A stretch of 64,000 bases of DNA from Ignavibacteriae bacterium HGW-Ignavibacteriae-4 (GTDB lineage Bacteria; Bacteroidota; Ignavibacteria; Kapaibacteriales; UBA2268). Every line of letters starts with the position of its first letter. Position 1 is the first letter of the stretch. The stretch is from contig PGYR01000014.1 of assembly GCA_002839765.1 (NCBI GenBank), positions 45,179 to 109,178 on the forward strand, written 5' to 3'. The position numbers and the translations under genes were made by a program. The notes beneath the pieces were generated by a model, which saw only the letters and a list, made by a program, of their open reading frames with translations, made no database searches and was not told the origin of the DNA. Below are positions 44,814-53,163 of the stretch, in pieces.

Positions 44814-44846
44814 TAACGCCAAGGCGTCATCTTCACTCCGTTCCTA
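44814..44846 (+). repeat. 33-nt in-frame insertion, element of type B
   Basis: The segment contains a short palindrome AACGCCAAGGCGT and CTTCACTCCGTTCC, and is absent from the paralogous copy. It introduces an in-frame TAG on the coding strand. Confidence 0.75.
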
Positions 44847-44864
44847 CATTCCATACTGATAGTA

Positions 44865-44889
44865 CTTGCGCTGAGCGGAGTCGAAGCGA
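44865..44889 (+). repeat. 25-nt segment replacing one base, element of type A
   Basis: It contains GCGCTGAGCGGAGTCGAAGC, closely related to the reverse complement of the 44717-44740 insertion. The net gain over the paralogous copy is 24 nt, so the reading frame is kept (extra residues RFDSAQRK). Confidence 0.75.
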
Positions 44890-45307
44890 TTGTTCAAATT
44901 ACAAATTTCTGCGGTAAATGTCCAATTACTTATTGATGAAACCATACTTTCTGCATTCTTCACATCGCTGATTACTACTCGCACGTTGCCTAAGTGGTCT
45001 TTTATTTCATATTCCTTATGACCAGTTATTCTAGCGTTTGTGGTGTATGAGCCTATAGTATTTGCTTGGTATTCAATTATAGTATCTTTCATTGCCAGCG
45101 GTTCTGCTTGGTTAAAAAGATGTATCGCATTTTTATGAAGATGATCAGTGAACTCGTTTACAAAAGGTTTCAGCACAGATATTCTACTATCAGATTCCGA
45201 GACATATATGTACCATTCTACTATATCGAAGTTATAGTATGGAAGAATAGCAACTAAATTCTTTAGTCATTCTTGGGTTTTGTGTTCTATTTAGTAAATG
45301 TTGACCT

Positions 45308-45796
45308 CTAATCGTTCGATTTATCTTCTTGTTCTATGAAACTTTTAATGATATTTCTAAAATAAGGTATTGTATAAATTAATATTGGAGTTATAACAAT
45401 TGATATTACAAGGTAATAAATAAATGGTTCAAAAACAAAATATATACTAATAACTATTGTCAGCACAAAAGTAATTGTCATCATTAGTAAGTCAAAGCAA
45501 ATCAATCTAATAATAGGGTTTCTAATTTTATATTTTAAAAAAGTAACATTAAAAAAAATTATCCATATTGGTAAATAGATGAGTAATCTCGTATAAAATA
45601 CATTCTTTGCTCCCCATATTTGGGTTCCATTATTAAATATTAAAGGGTTATTTACGTTTCCACTTAATAACTCTTTTAGAAAAAGATTATTCAATAAAAG
45701 AATCATTAACGTTTGAATTATAAACTCTATAAGGAATAATGAAGCTCCAAGACTAATTATTCTTAGTATTTTTTTAAACTGATTATTAATTTTCAA
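45308..45796 (-). CDS. Four-helix membrane protein, candidate immunity partner of the RHS tip
   Basis: The 162-residue protein has four hydrophobic segments (about 10-35, 70-88, 100-120, 125-148) and a charged C-terminal tail ending EQEDKSND. It matches no family I know. Its TTG start overlaps the TGA stop of the RHS-derived gene as TTGA, an arrangement typical of a toxin with its immunity gene next in line. Whether it neutralises that toxin is inference from position and the unrelated, AT-rich composition of both. Confidence 0.55.
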   Translation of the reverse strand: MKINNQFKKILRIISLGASLFLIEFIIQTLMILLLNNLFLKELLSGNVNNPLIFNNGTQIWGAKNVFYTRLLIYLPIWIIFFNVTFLKYKIRNPIIRLICFDLLMMTITFVLTIVISIYFVFEPFIYYLVISIVITPILIYTIPYFRNIIKSFIEQEDKSND

Positions 45797-46914
45797 CTTT
45801 TTTTCTTACCTCCTTTGTTCTTGTTTACTTTGGCTTTTTTCGTTCCAGTCGATTTGTTAGTACCATCTTCTTCATATAAAATATTTATTAGTTCTTTACC
45901 AAGTTTAACTCTATGATTGTAATTTAAGAAATCAAATTCATCCTGACCCAATTCGGTATTAAAGTGTTCGTCAAGTACTCTGTTAATTCTTGAGTCTGCA
46001 ATACACATTTTTAAATTCATTGTCCAACTAGCAGAGGAGTATTCTTCCCCAGGGTTTTCACGTATATATTTTTCTAAGATACCTTGAACTTTAGTTTGTT
46101 CAAACTCTACTAGTGCATAATCTAATTCTATCCCTTTTAGTCCACTAAATGAAACAGATTCCTTATTATAATTCACGAAAGTCATATTAAGTTCATCGCT
46201 TCTAATCTTTTTAAAATTTGCCATATTAAAAGGAAATAGATCTCTATTAACTTTTCTTAGCATATTTTCTGTATCATCTGTAAGAAAAAAAGCATTCCAT
46301 GTATGCTTGTCGGCTGCCCCTACAGAAAATCTACTATTAACAATAGCTGCTGCCTTAAACCATTTACCTGAGACTTGTGTAGAAGCCCAATTGTAATAAT
46401 GATACCTTTCTTGAATATTTACATAAGCATCAGAATTATTTGTTTTCGTATTATGTTCAGCTGCCTCATTAAATTGTTTAAAATCAAAAGGGACTCCATG
46501 AAATGTAAGCCACTGATATTCTTGTACATCTACAGTACTAAAAAACATTTGGAGTTCGGAATCATAATTTACAGGTACACCTTCCCTCCCGTCTAAATCT
46601 TTATATACTATAGGGTTATTATTGTTCATTCCGTATGGACTTAAGGAAGGATACTTCCATTCCTTCGGATCCCTACTCCACCATCTACCATTCTCTGTGT
46701 CGCCTTCTCTAAATAAAGTTGAGTATAGCTTCCCACTCCCCTTCAGCTCATCATCCTTCTCCATACCATTGTAACCGTAGCCATAGTTACCGTTAGAAGC
46801 ATAAGCCCCACCTGGTAATTCCATTCCATACGGATAGTAGTTGTTCAAATTACGAATTTCTGCTGTAAAAGTCCAACTACTTATTGAAGAAGCTAGATTA
46901 TGAGGGTTTTTCAC
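45793..46914 (-). CDS. Truncated RHS core fused to a unique C-terminal domain (candidate orphan toxin tip)
   Basis: Residues 1-110 of the 373-residue frame are RHS core: YYPYGMELPGGAYASNG, GYNGMEKDDELKGSGK, GRWWSRDPKEWKYPSLSPYG and NNNPIVYKDLDG, the conserved end after which variable toxins begin. Residues 111-350 (after DLDGREG) are unlike any domain I recognise; the tail is lysine-rich (KVNKNKGGKKKS). The visible frame begins at a GTG and stays open only to 47007, so the gene has lost its N-terminal filament and export parts. A membrane protein gene overlaps its stop. It is either an orphan tip or a pseudogene. Confidence 0.6.
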   Translation of the reverse strand: MKNPHNLASSISSWTFTAEIRNLNNYYPYGMELPGGAYASNGNYGYGYNGMEKDDELKGSGKLYSTLFREGDTENGRWWSRDPKEWKYPSLSPYGMNNNNPIVYKDLDGREGVPVNYDSELQMFFSTVDVQEYQWLTFHGVPFDFKQFNEAAEHNTKTNNSDAYVNIQERYHYYNWASTQVSGKWFKAAAIVNSRFSVGAADKHTWNAFFLTDDTENMLRKVNRDLFPFNMANFKKIRSDELNMTFVNYNKESVSFSGLKGIELDYALVEFEQTKVQGILEKYIRENPGEEYSSASWTMNLKMCIADSRINRVLDEHFNTELGQDEFDFLNYNHRVKLGKELINILYEEDGTNKSTGTKKAKVNKNKGGKKKS

Positions 46915-47007
46915 ATCGCTGATAACTACTCGTACGTTACCTAGGTGGTCTTTTATCTCGTATTCTTTGTGACCTGTTATTCGAGTGTTTGTGGTGTATG
47001 AGTTGCT
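46734..47007 (-). repeat. RHS core direct repeat, better-preserved copy
   Basis: This stretch is about 80-85% identical by eye to the region ending near 45051, in the same orientation. Similarity stops abruptly upstream, at the codons for Ser-Tyr (near 47001 here and 45051 there). The two copies flank the unique toxin-like and membrane genes. Confidence 0.72.
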
Positions 47008-47051
47008 TCAACTAATCATTTGACACTGAATTAAATATACATAGAGTATTT

Positions 47052-47072
47052 GAGACGTAAACTTTACGTCTC
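47052..47072. repeat. Short palindrome GAGACGTAAAcTTTACGTCTC
   Basis: Ten-base arms flank a single central C. It lies in the spacer between the RHS fragment and purL. It resembles short repeated palindromes spread in many Bacteroidota genomes, but no second copy is visible here. Confidence 0.55.
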
Positions 47073-47092
47073 TACGGCTCATTCGTAAATAA

Positions 47093-47124
47093 TCAAAAAA
47101 AAGACGCTTATGAAAAGCGTCTTT
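47093..47124 (-). terminator. Terminator of purL
   Basis: AAAGACGCTT and AAGCGTCTTT (47100-47109, 47115-47124) pair; on the minus strand eight T follow. It lies 28 nt past the purL stop. Confidence 0.82.
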
Positions 47125-47152
47125 GATTAAATCTATTATATAGTTTTATTAA

Positions 47153-49384
47153 CTATTTCTTATCCATAATATTTGGTAAAGCACCTTCGTATGCTTCTAA
47201 TAGCTTATCAACTGGTTCGTTGATAGAATCGTTGATTACGAAATCATCTTCGATTACTGTACCCATTTTCAGAAGACCAAGATTATACTCGACAGCTATT
47301 TCAGATATGCGAGTAGCTTGCTCAGGTGAAGCAGATATGATAATACGTGAGTGAGATTCACCGAATAGAGATGCATTGTCACCATCTATAGTCACTTGGC
47401 AACCTAGTCCGTCTGAAGACATAGCCTTTTCAGCCAAACAAATAGCAATTCCACCTTCCGAAGTATCGTGAGCAGAGTTGATTACTCCTTCTCCGATTAG
47501 TTCTAGGATAGCATCTATAAGGTTAGCTTCCTCGTCTATGTCGATATCTGGTGCATCGCCTACTACTTTATCGAAAATAGTTTTCAAGTACTGGCTACCG
47601 CCTATTTCCTTTCTATCTGAACCAAGTAAATAAATATCATCGCCTTCATTTTTGAATTCAGATGACATTATCTTAGTCAAATCATCTATCAGGCCCAACA
47701 TACCGATAGTCGGAGTTGGGTTAATAGCACTAGTTTTAGTTTCATTATGGAATGATACATTACCACCAGTTACTGGAGTTTCCAATCTACGGCAAGCATC
47801 TCCCATACCTTTGATTGCTTCTTTGAATTGGTAGTAAACTTCTGGGTCATAAGGATTACCGAAATTCAAGCAGTTCGTAATAGCTACTGGTCTAGCTCCA
47901 ACGCAAGCCACATTACGAGCTGATTCGCATACAGCACCCATTGCCCCTTTGTAAGGGTTTAGGTAAACGTGTGTGCTATTACAATCAGTTTTTACTGCTA
48001 TTCCTTTACCAGGTATTTCTTTTAATCTTAGAACTGCAGCATCACCTTTGATGTTGACAGTATTAGTTCTTACTTGTGAGTCATATTGCTCATATACCCA
48101 TCTTTTAGATGCTATAGTCGGGTCAGTTAATAATTTATATAGAACTTCAGTTTGAGATAAATCCGTTTTCAAACTATCTAAATCGAAGTTTCTTGTTTCT
48201 TGCATATATTTTGGTTCTACAGCTTCACGAACGTAAACAGGAGCACCACCACCAAGTACAAGTGAATGTGCATCTAGTGCAGCCACTTTCTTACCCTGAT
48301 AATTTAGGTTGATTCTGTTTTGGTCAGTTACTACTGCTACTTTCTTCATCGTTATATCCCATTTCGCAGCTATATCAATCGCTTCTTGTTCGCGACCTAA
48401 TGCCACTACTGCTAACATACGTTCTTGCGATTCTGAAAGCATAATCTCGTATGCACTCATGTCAGTCTCACGAAGTGGAATATCATCCAATTCCACATCC
48501 ATTCCTAGACCGTTAGTAGCACTCATCTCAGAGGTAGAACAAGAAATACCAGCAGCACCCATATCTTGAACGCTGACGATTAATCCTTTGTCTATCATTT
48601 CTAGAGTTGCTTCTAATAATTTTTTCTCTTCGAATGGATCACCAACTTGAACTGTAGGCCTCATATCTTCCGTATGCTCATCGAACTCACGTGAAGCAAG
48701 CAACGAAGCACCATGAATACCATCACGGCCAGTGCTACTTCCGAAGATAAATACAGGATTCCCAACACCTTGTGCAGCAGCAGAAGCAGTCTTGCCAACT
48801 TCTACTATACCGACAGCCATAGCATTGACTAGTGGGTTTCCTTTATAACTATTATCGAAATAAATCTCGCCACCAACTGTTGGAACACCAAAGCAATTAC
48901 CATAGTGGCTGATTCCTTTGACTACTCCACGTAGCAAGTATTTCGTTCTTTCATCATCTAATTTGCCGAAACGTAGTGAGTTAAGAGCTGCTATTGGACG
49001 AGCACCCATAGAGAAAATATCTCTAAGAATACCACCAACACCAGTAGCTGCACCTTGGAATGGTTCGATAGCTGATGGGTGGTTATGACTTTCTATTTTG
49101 AAAGCTATACCATATCCATCGCCAATGTCTATTAGTCCAGCATTTTCTTCGCCGGCTTCTACTAATAAATTCTTACCTGAACGAGGTAAAGTTTTTAGTT
49201 GAAGTATAGAGTTTTTGTAAGAGCAATGTTCACTCCACATCACCGAATATACACCTAATTCAGTGTATGTTGGCACTCTTCCTAGTACTTCTAATATTTT
49301 TTCGTACTCTGCTTCTGTAAGCCCAAGTTCTTTTGCGACGTTAACATTTACGTCTATTTCTGAATATAATTCTTGATTGCTCAT
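47153..49384 (-). CDS. purL: Phosphoribosylformylglycinamidine synthase subunit PurL
   Basis: PurL (small-type, 743 residues) makes formylglycinamidine ribonucleotide from FGAR, ATP and ammonia supplied by PurQ, in purine synthesis. Landmarks are GVYSVMWSEHCSYKNS with the catalytic His, KIESHNHPSAIEP, ATGVGGILRD, VQDMGAAGISCSTSEM, and the second-half repeat GGNVSFHNET with TPTIGMLGLI and AHDTSEGG. The N-terminal start at NQELYSEID is normal for the family. purQ and purS are not in the window. A terminator follows directly and the upstream region is a divergent spacer, so it appears to be a lone transcript. Confidence 0.97.
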   Translation of the reverse strand: MSNQELYSEIDVNVNVAKELGLTEAEYEKILEVLGRVPTYTELGVYSVMWSEHCSYKNSILQLKTLPRSGKNLLVEAGEENAGLIDIGDGYGIAFKIESHNHPSAIEPFQGAATGVGGILRDIFSMGARPIAALNSLRFGKLDDERTKYLLRGVVKGISHYGNCFGVPTVGGEIYFDNSYKGNPLVNAMAVGIVEVGKTASAAAQGVGNPVFIFGSSTGRDGIHGASLLASREFDEHTEDMRPTVQVGDPFEEKKLLEATLEMIDKGLIVSVQDMGAAGISCSTSEMSATNGLGMDVELDDIPLRETDMSAYEIMLSESQERMLAVVALGREQEAIDIAAKWDITMKKVAVVTDQNRINLNYQGKKVAALDAHSLVLGGGAPVYVREAVEPKYMQETRNFDLDSLKTDLSQTEVLYKLLTDPTIASKRWVYEQYDSQVRTNTVNIKGDAAVLRLKEIPGKGIAVKTDCNSTHVYLNPYKGAMGAVCESARNVACVGARPVAITNCLNFGNPYDPEVYYQFKEAIKGMGDACRRLETPVTGGNVSFHNETKTSAINPTPTIGMLGLIDDLTKIMSSEFKNEGDDIYLLGSDRKEIGGSQYLKTIFDKVVGDAPDIDIDEEANLIDAILELIGEGVINSAHDTSEGGIAICLAEKAMSSDGLGCQVTIDGDNASLFGESHSRIIISASPEQATRISEIAVEYNLGLLKMGTVIEDDFVINDSINEPVDKLLEAYEGALPNIMDKK

Positions 49385-49474
49385 GAAATGCTTTTATATT
49401 TGGATGAAAGATAATTTTCAAATTTACAATTTTTATATAATTTTTACTACATAGATAATTTATAAGGCAACATT

Positions 49475-49945
49475 ATGATGCAATTAAATCCAGATGTAAA
49501 GTCAGTTTGGACTATTTATTACTTAAGGCGAACACTCTTCTTCATAGTTATAACACTATGTTTGGACTATTTCGCTTTATCAGAAATTCCAAAATGGCCC
49601 TTTTTTATAGGTTTTACACCATTAGTAGTTTTTTTCATTGGTTTAATCACTACTATCGTTATGCCTCGTTTGAAATACAAATATTGGTTTTTCGAATTGC
49701 GTGCCGATGAATTATATCTTAAACGTGGAGTGTTGACAAAAATTGACTCGACTGCTCCTTATTGTAGAATTCAGCATATTGATATATCACAAAACGTTGT
49801 GGAAAGATTATTCAATTTGTCCAGATTAGTGATATACACCGCTGGTACTAAGGGAGCCGATTTGATTATCCCGGGTCTTCCCCACTACTACGCACAAGAA
49901 TTACAGACTAAATTGAAAGAATATACTGTAGAGGATGCAGTATGA
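49475..49945 (+). CDS. YdbS-like bacterial PH-domain membrane protein
   Basis: The 156-residue protein has two membrane helices (about 20-40 and 48-70) followed by one bPH_2 domain with the family pattern ADELYLKRGVLTKIDSTAPY, CRIQHIDIS and LVIYTAGTKG. The paired larger protein starts 4 nt before its stop (ATGA overlap). In Bacillus the YdbS/YdbT pair protects against some toxins produced by related strains, but the cellular role is not known in general. Confidence 0.85.
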   Translation: MMQLNPDVKSVWTIYYLRRTLFFIVITLCLDYFALSEIPKWPFFIGFTPLVVFFIGLITTIVMPRLKYKYWFFELRADELYLKRGVLTKIDSTAPYCRIQHIDISQNVVERLFNLSRLVIYTAGTKGADLIIPGLPHYYAQELQTKLKEYTVEDAV

Positions 49946-51465
49946 GCCAAATGGCTGAACAAATATCTGAGAAAAGGTTACATCCATTCACTTTGCTGTA
50001 TAGGTTAATTGTAACATTGCCCAATGCTGCATTGCCTATAATTTTTATATTATATAGTGGAGATAGAGGTGGCGATTGGGTCTATATATTTATCTCTTTG
50101 TTTTTGGGTTTCTTTATTCTACCCGGAATATTACTTAATTACTTTTACTTCGACTATACTATAACTGATCAAGAAGTAGTAATCAGGTCTGGTGTGTTAA
50201 GTAAGAAAGAAAGACATATCAAAATAGATAGAATTCAGAATGTAACTATAACTCAGAATTTCCTCCATAAGTTAATGCGAATAGCAAAAGTGCAGCTAGA
50301 AACAGCAGGAGACGCAACTACCGAAGGCAACTTAGATAGTGTATCTATTGCAGATAGCGAGAAAATCAGAGAAATTATCCGTAATCATCAGCACGAAAAA
50401 TCAACCACTAAAGTTACAGAAGATAGCCATAAAGTAGTAGAAAATTTGGATGAAGTAAAAGAGAATGTAATATTCTCAATGAGTCTATGGGATACAATCA
50501 AATATGGTGCTGTTCGATTTCGCCCTATTGTTTTAGTAGCTTCAGCTTGGATTTTTTCAATGGTTTCGCAGTTCAACCCGAATTGGACAGATGAATTAGA
50601 AGTAATACTAGAATCTGGCTACAAAGATTATATAAGGCAGCTCGATATTTTTATGTTGGTTGTTTATGCAATAGCAGGAGTTTTACTAGTTCTTTTACTC
50701 TCATGGATTATTGATATATTACTTACTGTCAACACTTACTATAAATTCAAATTAGTTAGTGACAAAGGAAAACTGATGACTTCGCAAGGTTTATTCTCAA
50801 GTCAGAAAGGAGCAATCCCGCTTAAAAAATTACAAATGATGGTAATTAAATCTAATCCAATAACTAGAAAATTGAACTTCTACAGATTAGATTTGCAAAC
50901 AGCTGGTTTCGGAGGTGGTGATGGAACTAAGGCAAAATCAGAAACAGCTATACCATTCGCTAAGTTTACCCAAGTGAAAGAAATAATAAATAAGATTAGA
51001 AATGTGGAATTACCCGAGGTATTTACAAAAGTAAGTCCTAAAACAATTAGAAGAGCTGTAGTAAAGTATCTAGTGTTCTCTATACCATTTGGTGTGGGTT
51101 TATATTTTGCTTTTGATAGCTTTTGGGTATTGTTAACATTGGTCCCTATTATTGGGTTTGGTGCGTTTATTAGATATCAATACCGTGGTTATCATGTTGA
51201 AGACAATCAGATAATAGTAAAACAAGGATTTTGGTTTCAGAAAATATCAATAATCCCAATAGAAAAGATACAGACTCTTCACAAAAGATCTTCGTATTTC
51301 CAAAGGAGACTGGGGTTAGCAACTGTAGAAATAGATACCGCAGCTACTGTATATGGTAGTGACGCTTCAATTATTGATATAGATAATAACGTTGCAACTG
51401 AGATTTTCGAAGAACTAAATAGATTATTCATAGAAGATAAGAATAAGGGTAAAGTGGTTAAGTAA
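49942..51465 (+). CDS. YdbT-like protein with three bacterial PH domains
   Basis: The 507-residue protein repeats the membrane-pair plus bPH_2 unit three times: ITDQEVVIRSGVLSKKERHI with KIDRIQNVTI (residues about 75-150), KLVSDKGKLMTSQGLFSSQKG (about 270-345) and HVEDNQIIVKQGFWFQKISI with IEKIQTLHK (about 415-490). Membrane pairs lie at about 25-65, 195-260 and 370-405. It is the partner of the smaller YdbS-like protein in an ATGA-overlapping operon. Confidence 0.85.
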   Translation: MSQMAEQISEKRLHPFTLLYRLIVTLPNAALPIIFILYSGDRGGDWVYIFISLFLGFFILPGILLNYFYFDYTITDQEVVIRSGVLSKKERHIKIDRIQNVTITQNFLHKLMRIAKVQLETAGDATTEGNLDSVSIADSEKIREIIRNHQHEKSTTKVTEDSHKVVENLDEVKENVIFSMSLWDTIKYGAVRFRPIVLVASAWIFSMVSQFNPNWTDELEVILESGYKDYIRQLDIFMLVVYAIAGVLLVLLLSWIIDILLTVNTYYKFKLVSDKGKLMTSQGLFSSQKGAIPLKKLQMMVIKSNPITRKLNFYRLDLQTAGFGGGDGTKAKSETAIPFAKFTQVKEIINKIRNVELPEVFTKVSPKTIRRAVVKYLVFSIPFGVGLYFAFDSFWVLLTLVPIIGFGAFIRYQYRGYHVEDNQIIVKQGFWFQKISIIPIEKIQTLHKRSSYFQRRLGLATVEIDTAATVYGSDASIIDIDNNVATEIFEELNRLFIEDKNKGKVVK

Positions 51466-51498
51466 ACATATCCAATAAATGATTAAATTGGGAACATA

Positions 51499-51810
51499 AT
51501 GGAAAAAATAATTCAAAATAATATTGACAAAATAAAAGAGCTATGCTTACTGCATAAGGTGAAGTCGCTTAGTTTATTTGGTTCAATAACCAAAAATAAA
51601 TTCAATAGTGATAGTGATATAGATTTTTTGGTTGCGTTTGATAATATGTCTCATGTTGAATATGCTGATAATTATTTCATATTAATTGAAAAATTAGAGT
51701 CTTTATTGAAAAGAAAAATAGACTTAGTTACTGATAAATCATTATCTAATCCATACTTAATAAATTCTATTAACAAATCTAAAGTTCATATTTATGGACA
51801 ACCAAATTAA
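51499..51810 (+). CDS. MntA-type nucleotidyltransferase antitoxin
   Basis: The 103-residue protein has the minimal nucleotidyltransferase signature GS-X10-DXD (GSITKNKFNSDSDIDFL). In HepT/MntA systems this enzyme transfers AMP groups to a tyrosine of the HEPN toxin HepT and so switches it off. It overlaps the HepT-like gene by 17 nt. A spacer of 33 nt separates it from the PH-domain gene. Confidence 0.92.
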   Translation: MEKIIQNNIDKIKELCLLHKVKSLSLFGSITKNKFNSDSDIDFLVAFDNMSHVEYADNYFILIEKLESLLKRKIDLVTDKSLSNPYLINSINKSKVHIYGQPN

Positions 51811-52132
51811 AAAATATCTATTTGACGTTTTAACTTCAATAAACTCTATTGAATCATATATAGGGTCTAATAGGGACTTTAAGTATTATCTAAAGAACAA
51901 AATGCTCAGAAGAGCTGTTGAAAGAGAATTTGAAATTATTGGAGAGGCTATTAACAAAATTGATAAAATCTCCCCAGAGTTAGAAATTTCAAGTAAAAAA
52001 AGAATTATTAGTATGCGGAATTATGTAATTCACGGATATGATAAAGTAGATGATGAAATAATTTGGGGCACAATTATTAAATACTTACCCATACTAAAGT
52101 CAGAAATTGAAAACCTACTTGGAACAGATTAG
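51794..52132 (+). CDS. HepT-type HEPN ribonuclease toxin
   Basis: The 112-residue helical protein carries the HEPN motif RX4HXY as RNYVIHGY: Arg75 and His80 are the expected ribonuclease residues and Tyr82 is the expected AMPylation site. With the overlapping MntA-like gene upstream this is a complete HEPN/MNT toxin-antitoxin pair. Family HepT proteins cut RNA, in one studied case tRNA. Nothing marks this copy as broken. Confidence 0.92.
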   Translation: MDNQIKKYLFDVLTSINSIESYIGSNRDFKYYLKNKMLRRAVEREFEIIGEAINKIDKISPELEISSKKRIISMRNYVIHGYDKVDDEIIWGTIIKYLPILKSEIENLLGTD

Positions 52133-52135
52133 CAT

Positions 52136-52612
52136 TTGGAAACATTCACTTTAGCACGCGTTATACATATACTATCCGTTGTCATTTGGATAGGTGGTGT
52201 CTCTATGGTAACAACTGTAATCATACCATCTATAAAGAAGTTAGGCAGTAAAGATGACAAGATTAACACATTCGAGAGAATAGAAGGTAGATTTGCTATT
52301 CAAGCTAAGATAACTACAGTACTTACTGCTTTTACTGGTTTCTATATGTTATATGAATTAGATGCTTGGGATAGATATTTGGATTTAAGCTATTGGTGGA
52401 TACACGCTATGACATTAGTTTGGCTTATTTTTACTGTTATCCTTTTCGTTTTAGAACCATACTATCTTCATAAAATATTCAGAAAGTACGCTACTGATAA
52501 CCCAGATAAAGCATTTAGAATAATACAGAGGGCACATTGGGTATTGTTAACTATTAGTTTAGTAACGATATTTGGTAGTGTCGCAGGTGCGCATGGATGG
52601 CTATTCTTCTAG
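52136..52612 (+). CDS. Small membrane protein of the DUF2269/CopD-like type
   Basis: The 158-residue protein has four hydrophobic segments and begins TLARVIHILSVVIWIGGVSMV, typical of DUF2269/CopD-like membrane proteins whose first-helix His and Trp residues may bind metal or haem. No further function can be assigned. The start is TTG at 52136, 3 nt after the HepT stop, and the 3' end overlaps the convergent rfbC by 4 nt. It may be a bystander of the toxin-antitoxin pair. Confidence 0.72.
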   Translation: METFTLARVIHILSVVIWIGGVSMVTTVIIPSIKKLGSKDDKINTFERIEGRFAIQAKITTVLTAFTGFYMLYELDAWDRYLDLSYWWIHAMTLVWLIFTVILFVLEPYYLHKIFRKYATDNPDKAFRIIQRAHWVLLTISLVTIFGSVAGAHGWLFF

Positions 52613-53163
52613 AATTGGAATCCATTTTCTTTCCAATTCTTTAGTGAGCCAGCGTTCGTATCTCTCTCACTAATAATGGGGTTATCTGACTGCCATTCTA
52701 TTCCTATGTCAGTATCATCAAACTTAATATTTGACTCACCTTCAGCATTCCAATAATTTGTGACTTTGTATTGCATTTCAACAACTTCTGAAAGTGTTAG
52801 AAAACCATTTGCAAAGCCAGCAGGAACCCATAGAATGTGCTTATTCTCCTCGCTAAGCTCAAAGCTAACCCAATGTCCAAAAGTAGGTGAATCAATGCGT
52901 ATATCCACTTCTACGACTTGTGCTTTGCCTTTTGTAACTCTAATCAGCTTGTCTTGGGGTGGCGAGTGTTGGAAATGCATCCCTCTCAATACATCTTTAG
53001 TTGACATAGAATGATTATCTTGAACAAATTCAGCACTTATGCCGTGCTTCTCCAAATCATCTTTTCTATAGCTTTCTGTAAACCAGCCTCTGTTATCTCC
53101 AAATACTTTCGGAGCAAAGAGTTTGATTCCATTTAGCTTTTCTTCAATTAGTTCAAGTGGCAT
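52609..53163 (-). CDS. rfbC: dTDP-4-dehydrorhamnose 3,5-epimerase
   Basis: RfbC/RmlC epimerises dTDP-4-keto-6-deoxyglucose on the way to dTDP-rhamnose for surface glycans. The 184-residue protein has APKVFGDNRGWFTESY, VQDNHSMSTKDVLRGMHFQ with the catalytic His region, GKAQVVEVDIR, WVPAGFANGFLTLSE and KVTNYW, all cupin-fold landmarks of the family. rfbA, rfbB and rfbD are not next to it. It overlaps the upstream membrane protein gene by one base. Confidence 0.96.
   Translation of the reverse strand: MPLELIEEKLNGIKLFAPKVFGDNRGWFTESYRKDDLEKHGISAEFVQDNHSMSTKDVLRGMHFQHSPPQDKLIRVTKGKAQVVEVDIRIDSPTFGHWVSFELSEENKHILWVPAGFANGFLTLSEVVEMQYKVTNYWNAEGESNIKFDDTDIGIEWQSDNPIISERDTNAGSLKNWKENGFQF

Larger units (their letters stand above)
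44694..45262 (-). pseudogene. Decayed RHS-repeat core fragment with three short in-frame insertions
   Basis: Read on the minus strand this is a remnant of an RHS-repeat protein: GSYTTNARITGHKEYEIKD, HLGNVRVVISD, a broken form of YYPYGMELPGGAY, GNYGFGYNGMEKDD and KGSG then a stop. The fragment is cut short right after GSG, before the LYSTLFREGD region. Compared with the better copy at 46.7-47.0 kb it carries insertions of 24 nt (44717-44740), 33 nt (44814-44846, brings a stop) and 24 net nt (44865-44889). There is also an upstream in-frame stop near 45263. It is not expected to make a functional protein. Confidence 0.8.

Noticed and set aside
44844..45176. A stand-alone 110-residue gene in the decayed RHS region
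   Set aside because: It is an RHS core fragment ending at a stop brought in by the 33-nt insertion, so it is better treated as part of a pseudogene.
45793..47007. Complete RHS protein
   Set aside because: The frame has a stop near 47008 and only the last part of the core; there is no signal, VgrG/PAAR, or repeat filament, so a full export-competent RHS is absent.
47052..47072. Terminator formed by the GAGACGTAAA palindrome
   Set aside because: There is a one-base loop and no T run on either side; it looks like a repeat element, and the real purL terminator lies next to it.
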